A DNA stretch of 51,025 nucleotides, from positions 1 to 51,025 of the forward strand of contig JANXUB010000035.1 in NCBI GenBank assembly GCA_025352105.1. The letters run 5' to 3'. The position numbers and the translations under genes are program-made. The stretch is from Burkholderiales bacterium (lineage in GTDB: Bacteria; Pseudomonadota; Gammaproteobacteria; Burkholderiales; Casimicrobiaceae). Positions 45,342 through 51,025 of the stretch are shown piece by piece. The notes under the pieces are model-generated. The model had not been told where the DNA came from, did no database searches, and worked only from the letters and a program-made list of their open reading frames with translations. Position 1 is the stretch's first letter; every line of letters begins with the position of its first letter.

Positions 45342-45911
45342 ATGTTGAATGCGAACGCGATATTTCGAAAAACCGAAGCGGGGGTTGCCGAGGTTCAGGC
45401 GCGCGCGCTGGGTCTGCGCGCAGAATTGCGCCGTCTGCTGATCCTGATTGACGGCACCTCGACGCTGACCCGGCTGGCGACTTTCGTGCGCGGCTCCGAA
45501 ATCGATTTTTTGATTGCTGAACTTGAGATACAGGGTCTGATCGCTCCGGCGACTGTCGGGCAAGCGATGGCGATCACGCCCGCTGCGGCTACAACGCGGC
45601 CCGCTGCCGCGCAAACCGCGACGGCTTCGCCGATAGCTGCGCCCGCAGCGCCTAGCGATACCGACGGCGTCCTTGAACCGACAGCCGCGCAGGTTCTGGC
45701 CGTACGACGCACGGCGGTGCGCACTTTACACGATATTCTTGGCCCAGAAGCTGACGCACTCGCCTTGAAGATTGATCAGTGCAAAAGCGCTCAGGAACTG
45801 CGGGTGACCATTACCGAGGTGCGACAAAATCTTGATCGCCAGATGGGGGTTGCCGTCGGCCAACGCTTTCTTGATGCCGTACGCGGTGCAGCGGCAGAAG
45901 GCGTTCGCTAG
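45342..45911 (+). CDS. Uncharacterised protein, paralogue of the upstream gene
   Basis: A 189-residue protein. Its N-terminus MLNANAIFRKTEAGVAEVQ aligns with MLDENAIYNKTDAGLAEVQ of the upstream protein, which fixes the start at this ATG (GGAG 5 nt before it). One N-terminal domain (5-66), an Ala/Pro/Thr linker and the same helical C-terminal domain (LAVRRTAVRTLHDILGPEADALALKID...GQRFLDAVRGAA) are present. It looks like a tandem duplicate that has one domain less, or the ancestor of the version with the extra domain. Function is unknown. Confidence 0.75.
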   Translation: MLNANAIFRKTEAGVAEVQARALGLRAELRRLLILIDGTSTLTRLATFVRGSEIDFLIAELEIQGLIAPATVGQAMAITPAAATTRPAAAQTATASPIAAPAAPSDTDGVLEPTAAQVLAVRRTAVRTLHDILGPEADALALKIDQCKSAQELRVTITEVRQNLDRQMGVAVGQRFLDAVRGAAAEGVR

Positions 45912-46032
45912 GCTGATCGCGCCTCCGGCGCATCGAACGCGTTTTGCGCACTTTTTGGCTTTTCGCGCTGACTTCACGGCAGTTCGTCGCATCGCATGAA
46001 ACTCTCCGCAACCGCGCTGCTACGCTTGCGGC

Positions 46033-47559
46033 ATGAAACAACAAGCGAACATTTTTCGATGGCAACCTGTTGCTGCTGCGAGCGCCAGGTCGTATCTGTT
46101 ACTGACGGCGACGATGCTGACGGTGGCGGCGAACCTGGTGGGTTGCAATGCGCACAAGCCGAATGCACAGAGCGCCGCGATCAATTTTTCCGATTGCCGA
46201 CTAAAGCGCATTGACTCGGTGGCGCGCTGTGCGATGGTGGCCGTGCCAGAGGACCACAGCGACAAATCTGGCGCGGGTAAGTTGATCAACATTCACGTTG
46301 CCGTGCTCCCTGCCTTAGCCCGTAACCCCGAAGGCAATCCCGTTTATTTCTTTGCGGGCGGGCCGGGTCAAGCAGCCAGTGATATTGGCGGGCTGGTGAG
46401 CGCGTTAGGCGATCTGCGCAAGAGTCGCGACATCGTGCTGGTTGATCAACGTGGTACGGGTAAGAGCAAAACACTTACCTGTGACTCAACTGCCGCCGAC
46501 CCGAACGCCGATCCGCTGAAGGAGGCGTTTAGCAACTCCGACGCATCGGTGCTGCGCGATTGGGCCAAGTGCGTCGCGACACTCAAAGGCAACGCCGCTA
46601 CGCATCGCACTGACGACTATATCGATGATCTGGAGTGGGTACGCAAGGCGCTCGGCCACGACAAGATCAACGTATGGGGCGGCAGCTATGGCTCGCGCGT
46701 AGCGCTGCGGTACATGAAGCGCTATCCGTTAAGCATTCGTGCGGCGGTGCTCGACGGAGTGGCTCCAACCAGCCTTCATCTGCCCGACGACGCGCTCGCT
46801 ACCTCCGAGGCGGAGCTGCGATCAACGCTGGCCGCCTGTGCGGAAAGCGCGGGTTGCGCCAAGGCGTACCCCAATATTTTGGCGACTTTCGACACCCTGC
46901 TTGCCGAGCTTCGCACGACGCCGCGCACAGTCAATTTCGCGCATCCCGCCAGTGGCAAACTGATCACTGGCATCGTCTCTGATCGCTCGCTGGTGTCGCT
47001 CGTCTGGCCGTTGTTGTACATGCCGGAGGGCTCCCGCATGGTTCCCAGTCTGATTGCTCAGGCCGCGCAGGGAAATTTCGCGCCGCTTGCCGCGACGATG
47101 ACCGCATCATCCATCGGCGAGGGCGACATCTCCATTGCACAACGCTTTGCTGTTATGTGCGCCGAAGACATGCTGGGTCGGACGCCTGCGCCCAACCCGC
47201 GATTTCAGGCGCTGAACGATCTGTTTTACGGCTTCTGCAAAGGCTTTCCGAGCGGCAAAGTTGCACCCGAGTTTTTCGAGGCAACGACGAGCGATATACC
47301 AACGCTCTTGCTCTCCGGCACGCAGGATCCGGTGACGCCGCCTGCGCAAGGCTCGCTCGCCGCCAAGACTTTGTCCAACAGCAAACACATCGTAGTTGCG
47401 GGTGTTGGCCACATCACATCACCGCAACCGTGCGTGCGACGAATCATCACGAAATTTGTCGAAGCAGGCAATATTGCCGCCGCCAGCGACGCCTGCGAAG
47501 CGGACCTGAAACTGCCACGTCCGCTGTTCTACACGTCCCCGCTGGAGGCCAAGCCATGA
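46033..47559 (+). CDS. Lipoprotein alpha/beta hydrolase, proline iminopeptidase/TAP-like
   Basis: A 508-residue exported hydrolase. A signal with lipobox NLVGC (Cys38) suggests a lipid-anchored protein. The alpha/beta hydrolase core has YFFAGGPGQAA, VLVDQRGTGKS, nucleophile Ser218 in GGSYGS, acid Asp in SGTQDPVTPP and His in GVGHITSP. The C-terminal part matches TAP-like domains of peptidases that remove N-terminal residues. Its stop overlaps the ABC ATPase start (ATGA), so it is co-expressed with an ABC exporter. Confidence 0.88.
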   Translation: MKQQANIFRWQPVAAASARSYLLLTATMLTVAANLVGCNAHKPNAQSAAINFSDCRLKRIDSVARCAMVAVPEDHSDKSGAGKLINIHVAVLPALARNPEGNPVYFFAGGPGQAASDIGGLVSALGDLRKSRDIVLVDQRGTGKSKTLTCDSTAADPNADPLKEAFSNSDASVLRDWAKCVATLKGNAATHRTDDYIDDLEWVRKALGHDKINVWGGSYGSRVALRYMKRYPLSIRAAVLDGVAPTSLHLPDDALATSEAELRSTLAACAESAGCAKAYPNILATFDTLLAELRTTPRTVNFAHPASGKLITGIVSDRSLVSLVWPLLYMPEGSRMVPSLIAQAAQGNFAPLAATMTASSIGEGDISIAQRFAVMCAEDMLGRTPAPNPRFQALNDLFYGFCKGFPSGKVAPEFFEATTSDIPTLLLSGTQDPVTPPAQGSLAAKTLSNSKHIVVAGVGHITSPQPCVRRIITKFVEAGNIAAASDACEADLKLPRPLFYTSPLEAKP

Positions 47560-48335
47560 TTGAAATCGAAGGCCTCTGCAAGCGCTTCACGGTTCGCGAG
47601 CGCACCTCGGCGTTTGCGTTGAAAGCAAGCACACGAATCGTGACCGCAGTGGACAACGTAAGTTTTAACGCGAAGGACGGTGAAGTCACGGGCCTGCTCG
47701 GTCCAAACGGTGCTGGAAAGACAACAACGCTGCGTATGCTCTCAACGCTCTTGTCGCCCGATGCGGGCAGCGCGCGAATTGACGGCGCAGACCTCGTCAG
47801 CGAGCGCGCGAAAGTGCGTCAACGGCTGGGCGTTCTGGGCGACGCAAAAGGCTTGTACTGGCGGCTCACGGCGCGTGAAAACATCAACTACTTCGGTCGC
47901 TTGCAAGGCTTGTCGTTGCCGGACTCAGAGCGGCGCACCCGCGTTCTCATTGACGAACTCGGGCTGCACGATCTCGCAGATCGTCCGACCCAGGGGTATT
48001 CGCAGGGCGAGCGTATGAAAGTCGCCATTGCGCGGGCACTCGTTCACAACCCGCAAACGGTATTGCTCGATGAACCTACCAACGGCCTCGACATCATGTC
48101 CACACGCAGCATGCGCGAGCTGATTCGCGGGCTCAAAGCCCAGGGCAAATGCGTGCTTTTTTCAAGTCACATCATGCAAGAAGTCGCCGCCCTGTGCGAC
48201 CGCATTGTGATTATCAATAAAGGGCGCGCCGTGTTCTCGGGCACACCGCAAGAAGTGCTCGCAACGACCGGGCTCGACAGCCTTGAAGATGCGTTTGTGA
48301 AGCTCATCGGCAGCGAAGAAGGGTTGTTCGCATGA
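47556..48335 (+). CDS. natA: ABC exporter ATPase, NatA-like
   Basis: A 259-residue ABC ATPase with Walker A GPNGAGKTT, signature YSQGERMKVAIARALVHNP, Walker B TVLLDEPTNGLDIMS and switch His in SSHIMQE. The motif order and NGLD form fit NatA/CcmA-like exporters. The gene is coupled by 4-bp overlaps to the hydrolase before it and the permease after it. The frame runs upstream inside the hydrolase gene; the ATG of MIEIEGLCKRFTV is the real start. Confidence 0.9.
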   Translation: MIEIEGLCKRFTVRERTSAFALKASTRIVTAVDNVSFNAKDGEVTGLLGPNGAGKTTTLRMLSTLLSPDAGSARIDGADLVSERAKVRQRLGVLGDAKGLYWRLTARENINYFGRLQGLSLPDSERRTRVLIDELGLHDLADRPTQGYSQGERMKVAIARALVHNPQTVLLDEPTNGLDIMSTRSMRELIRGLKAQGKCVLFSSHIMQEVAALCDRIVIINKGRAVFSGTPQEVLATTGLDSLEDAFVKLIGSEEGLFA

Positions 48336-49516
48336 GCGCATTCTCGCTGACCCGTTTATCAATCGTCGCCCGCAAGGAAATCGTTGATCTGCTGCGAGAT
48401 CGCAAGAGCATTTTTCTGGCACTGTTCGGTGTTGCGATTTCCGGGCCACTGGTCGTCTGTCTTCTGTACTTCGTCGCGCAGTCGATTCAGGGCCGTATCG
48501 AAAAGATCACCGCGCCCATCGTAAACGCGCAATTTGCGCCGGATTTGGTGCGCTACCTTGAACGTCGCGGCATCAAAGTGGAAGCCGATCCGCCAGACTA
48601 TGAAGCGCGCGTAAAAAATGGCGAGCTTGATGTCGCACTGGTGGTCGAGCCAAACTTTGCCGAAGCGCTCGCCAGCGGCCGTCAAGCGACGATCACGCTG
48701 GTCACGTTGTCGAGCCGCGAGCGCTCTGCGCCAATTGCCGGACGACTCACTGGCGAGGTGCGCGGCTATGCCACGATGATCGGGAACGAACGCATGATTT
48801 TGCGGGGCATCGCCCCGGCGGTCGCGCGACCGGTTCAATTGGAAGAACTTGATCTGTCAAGCGTCGAACAGCGCAGCGCACGTTTCCTGCAAATGATGAG
48901 CTTCTACGCACTGTTTGCCGGGCTCATGGGCGCAATCGCGGCGGCGCTGGATGTGACCGCTGGGGAGCGCGAACGGCAGACAATGGAGCCTCTGCTTACA
49001 ACGCCAGTCGCAGTCGCGGAGCTTGCGCTCGGAAAGTGGCTGGCAGTGGCCTTAGTCAACCTGCTGGCAGTCACAGCGTCGATGCTCGGCTTTTTAATCG
49101 CGTTGAAATTGGTGCCGCTTGGAAAACTTGGGCTGCCGTTTAATTTCGGAGCGCGCGAGTTCACCGGTTTCATGGCCGTCTTGATTCCGTTTGCGTTCAT
49201 GGTGCCCGGCGTCTTGCTCGCTTTTGGCGCAGCGGGCAAGACGGCGAAAGAAGCGCAGAGCTCACTCACACTGGCCGTGTCGCTCGTTGGCCTGCTGCCG
49301 CTCATCAGCTGGTTGCGGCAGACCAAAGCCCCGTGGTGGGATGTGTGGGTGCCGGTGAACGGGCAGTTTGCCGTGCTCTCGAAGGTGCTGCGTGCCGAGG
49401 CGATTCTGCCGCTCGAGTGGGCCGCGATGTGGGCCGTGCCTGCGCTGATTTGCCTCGTGGCGCTCATCGCTTTCGCGCGGCGGCTGGGTGATGAGAAAAT
49501 GCTGGCAGGGCGCTAA
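48332..49516 (+). CDS. natB: ABC exporter permease, NatB-like
   Basis: A 394-residue ABC-2 type permease. One N-terminal membrane helix (FLALFGVAISGPLVVCLLYFV) is followed by an extracytoplasmic domain of about 150 residues and then about five C-terminal helices, the NatB/YhaP layout. It contains AGERERQTMEPLLTTPV, the conserved ABC-2 loop. With NatA it would export sodium or an unknown small molecule. Its last codons and stop lie in the left end of repeat copy B. Confidence 0.9.
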   Translation: MSAFSLTRLSIVARKEIVDLLRDRKSIFLALFGVAISGPLVVCLLYFVAQSIQGRIEKITAPIVNAQFAPDLVRYLERRGIKVEADPPDYEARVKNGELDVALVVEPNFAEALASGRQATITLVTLSSRERSAPIAGRLTGEVRGYATMIGNERMILRGIAPAVARPVQLEELDLSSVEQRSARFLQMMSFYALFAGLMGAIAAALDVTAGERERQTMEPLLTTPVAVAELALGKWLAVALVNLLAVTASMLGFLIALKLVPLGKLGLPFNFGAREFTGFMAVLIPFAFMVPGVLLAFGAAGKTAKEAQSSLTLAVSLVGLLPLISWLRQTKAPWWDVWVPVNGQFAVLSKVLRAEAILPLEWAAMWAVPALICLVALIAFARRLGDEKMLAGR

Positions 49517-49630
49517 CAGCTTTTTAGGTTAAACGACCTTTAAACGAGGGCTGATAGCAATTTTTGCCCGAAGTCGACTTATAATTTTTTCGCCTCCAGC
49601 CCCAACGTGTTGGTTCTTTCGCCATAAAGC
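49511..49630 (+). repeat. Structured intergenic element, copy B
   Basis: Outer pair GCTTT (in ACAGCTTTTT, 49516-49525) with AAAGC (49626-49630); hairpin AGGT-TAAACG-ACCT (49526-49539); inner GGGCTG (49548-49553) with CAGCCC (49597-49602). TCGACT begins at 49574 and TTC at 49618. Distances match the copies at 10041, 24830 and 32318 within 1-2 nt. It lies between convergent natB and lrp genes, so here it can only be a 3'-end or independent element, not a leader of a coding gene on its strand. Confidence 0.75.
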
Positions 49631-49638
49631 GGATGACC

Positions 49639-50100
49639 TCATGCCGACGTCACCGGCAACGCGGTCGTGTACTTGATTTGCTCCATGGCGAACGACGAGC
49701 TGACATCAAAAAGCTCGGTTGAGCGGATGAGCTTCTTGTACACGAGGTCATAGCCTGCAATATCGGGCACGACGACGCGCAGCAGGTAATCGATGTCGCC
49801 GCTCATGCGGTAGAACTCGACGACTTCCGGGATCGCGCTGACGGCGGCGGCAAATTGCTCCAGCCATTTCACGTTGTGCTGCCGCGTTTTGATCGAAACG
49901 AACACGGTGACGCCGACGTTTAATTTTTGCGGATCGCAGAGCGCGACGCGGCGCGTGATGTAGCCCTCGGCTTCCAGCCGCTGCACGCGGCGCCAGCACG
50001 GCGTTTGCGTCAGATTGACCTGCTCGGCCAGCGCCGCAAGCGCGAGCGTGGCATCGACCTGCAGGAGCTCCAAAATCTTCTTATCTACCTTGTCGAGCAA
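49639..50100 (-). CDS. Lrp/AsnC family transcriptional regulator
   Basis: A 153-residue regulator with an N-terminal helix-turn-helix (LDKVDKKILELLQVDATLALAALAEQVNLTQTPCWRRVQRLEAEGYI) and a C-terminal RAM ligand-binding domain (MSGDIDYLLRVVVPDIAGYDLVYKKLI). Proteins of this kind form octamers and usually control amino-acid metabolism or transport genes nearby. The target is not evident. The leader is AT-rich, with AAGGAGAG upstream of the ATG. Confidence 0.93.
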   Translation of the reverse strand: MLDKVDKKILELLQVDATLALAALAEQVNLTQTPCWRRVQRLEAEGYITRRVALCDPQKLNVGVTVFVSIKTRQHNVKWLEQFAAAVSAIPEVVEFYRMSGDIDYLLRVVVPDIAGYDLVYKKLIRSTELFDVSSSFAMEQIKYTTALPVTSA

Positions 50101-50240
50101 AAATCTCTCCTTAATTTACGATTTTGTAGATTTTAATGCTCGCGCAGCGGAGCGAACAAGGCAAACTTGCAAACGCGTCGCGCGCTGCAAACCCTATGAT
50201 TTTGTTATCCAATCAGCGCCCGTTCAGAGCCCATTTAGCC

Positions 50241-50477
50241 ATGCAAAACCGCTCACTTCTCACCGCCGTCAACCGCGCTTTTGCCGAGCATCCGGCGTCA
50301 GTCGGCGAGTCGTACGGCGAACATTTTGTGGTGGCGGGCAGCTTCGGGTGGGCGCTGTTCAAAGCAAGCCTTGCCTGCTTTGTTCACGCGGTGTTGCCGT
50401 TTGCGTTCGAGAAAACGGGTAGCAGAGCCATCACCGAATTGCACACGCGCATGGTGATGAAACGTAACCAGCATTGA
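50241..50477 (+). CDS. Small conserved membrane-associated protein (DUF6356-like)
   Basis: A 78-residue protein reading AFAEHPASVGESYGEHFVVAG, then one hydrophobic segment (WALFKASLACFVHAVLPFAF) and FEKTGSRAITELHTRM. The HPxSVGESYxEH and PFxFExTGS patterns are those of a small uncharacterised family I recall as DUF6356. It probably has one membrane helix. The start is the ATG of MQNRSLLTAVNRAF; the frame upstream is not conserved-looking. It is divergent from lrp. Confidence 0.75.
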   Translation: MQNRSLLTAVNRAFAEHPASVGESYGEHFVVAGSFGWALFKASLACFVHAVLPFAFEKTGSRAITELHTRMVMKRNQH

Positions 50478-50530
50478 TGCCAGAGGCGCGGCAAAAGCCG
50501 CTGTGCCGCGCCAACAGGTAGCACGGGCGG

Positions 50531-50554
50531 TCGCGGCAGAGCCGCTCCTACAGG
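50531..50554. repeat. REP element of the GTAGGAGCGGC type
   Basis: Read on the minus strand this is CCTGTAGGAGCGGC-TCT-GCCGCGA, with stem GCGGC/GCCGC. It matches the well-known GTAGGAGCGGCTTTAGCCGCGA repeat of Pseudomonas and Xanthomonas genomes. It lies 5 bp beyond the stop codon of dctA, a common REP position, and may stabilise or end that transcript. Confidence 0.8.
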
Positions 50555-50559
50555 TCTTG

Positions 50560-51025
50560 CTAGGCTTTCGCGATGTGACTGGTCACCGCGTCAATTACTT
50601 CTTCCGGATGATCGGCCGTTGCCTCGGTCGGCCCTTCGTTGAGCCGCTTCTGCATTACGCCCACATCCAGATCACCGACCCAGCGCGCAACCACTAAAGT
50701 CGCCACGCCATTGCCAATCAGATTTGTCAGCGCACGCGCCTCGGACATGAAGCGATCAATGCCCAGAATCAGCGCGAGCCCCGCGACGGGTACGCCGCCG
50801 ACGGCGGACAGGGTTGCCGCGAGCACGATGAAGCCGCTGCCGGTCACGCCCGCCGCGCCTTTGGAGGTCAAAAGCAGCACCGCGAGCAGGGTCAGCTGCT
50901 GCGTCAAGGTCATCGGCGTGTTGGTCGCCTGCGCGATGAACACGGCCGCCATCGTGAGATAGATCGAAGTGCCGTCAAGATTGAACGAATAGCCGGTCGG
51001 AATCACGAGACCGACGGTGGATTTT
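50560..51025 (-). CDS. dctA: C4-dicarboxylate symporter DctA (partial, C-terminal part)
   Basis: The last 155 or so residues of a dicarboxylate:cation symporter; the N-terminal part lies beyond the window. It contains [26 protein letters not shown], the unwound helix-7 motif binding substrate and cation, and the Ser/Gly-rich [48 protein letters not shown] is typical of DctA rather than GltP. It imports succinate, fumarate or malate across the inner membrane. The C-terminus ends [16 protein letters not shown]. Confidence 0.9.
   Translation of the reverse strand, partial: KSTVGLVIPTGYSFNLDGTSIYLTMAAVFIAQATNTPMTLTQQLTLLAVLLLTSKGAAGVTGSGFIVLAATLSAVGGVPVAGLALILGIDRFMSEARALTNLIGNGVATLVVARWVGDLDVGVMQKRLNEGPTEATADHPEEVIDAVTSHIAKA

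Noticed and set aside
49511-49630. Riboswitch leader as a general role for the four elements
   Set aside because: Copy B lies between convergent genes with no downstream gene on its strand, so a leader role cannot hold for all copies.

Overview
The window looks like a chromosomal segment of a GC-rich, aerobic, Gram-negative proteobacterium, most likely a betaproteobacterium of the Burkholderiales type. This is inferred from gene content and family resemblance, not from a marker gene. It encodes TonB-dependent outer-membrane uptake, periplasmic quinoprotein metabolism, glutathione reductase, ClpB behind a sigma32-like promoter, two molybdenum-hydroxylase operons and many ABC transporters. No tRNA or rRNA gene, CRISPR array, intact insertion sequence, prophage or origin was recognised.

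Layout. (1) 1-14.3 kb is an oxidative module. It holds a coxSLM-type molybdenum hydroxylase operon (minus strand) whose large subunit carries the form II AYRGAGR loop, a divergent AcoR-like sigma54 activator, a secreted quinohemoprotein (PQQ plus heme c) alcohol dehydrogenase, a pirin, a LysE-type exporter, a secreted cupin, a YncD/PqqU-like TonB receptor (the PQQ receptor family) and an XdhC-type molybdoenzyme maturation factor. A well-formed -24/-12 promoter and a 19-bp palindrome precede coxS. (2) 14.4-18.2 kb has housekeeping genes: PPK2, glutathione reductase, GluRS. (3) 18.3-30.6 kb looks like a catabolic module. It has a LivFGMH-type ABC transporter with its binding protein, an FAD monooxygenase resembling 2,6-dihydroxypyridine hydroxylase and a VOC protein, divergent from a second molybdenum hydroxylase operon (coxG-M-S-L) whose large subunit has an unusual QYRGVGH loop, and then a stand-alone binding protein. 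(4) 30.8-38.9 kb is a carbohydrate operon: binding protein, two permeases, ATPase, GH31 glycosidase and an alpha/beta hydrolase. A 25-bp perfect palindrome lies upstream. (5) 38.9-51 kb holds ClpB, a penicillin-acylase-family hydrolase, two paralogous uncharacterised proteins, a lipoprotein peptidase coupled to a NatAB-like ABC exporter, an Lrp regulator, a small conserved protein and the end of dctA.

The most unusual signal is not a gene. It is an intergenic element of about 110-125 bp present four times (about 10041, 24830, 32318 and 49511). Sequence is poorly conserved between copies, but the spacing of its motifs is almost invariant and several paired segments change together (for example GGGCTAA/TTAGCCC, GGGCTG/CAGCCC and GGCGTA/TACGCC at the same place). 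This points to a structured RNA or a structure-dependent mobile repeat that I cannot assign to a known family. Three different REP-type repeats are also present. One is a double hairpin between a binding-protein gene and its permease genes, as in malE-malF. One is inserted in frame into the penicillin acylase gene, just where the precursor's excised spacer should be.
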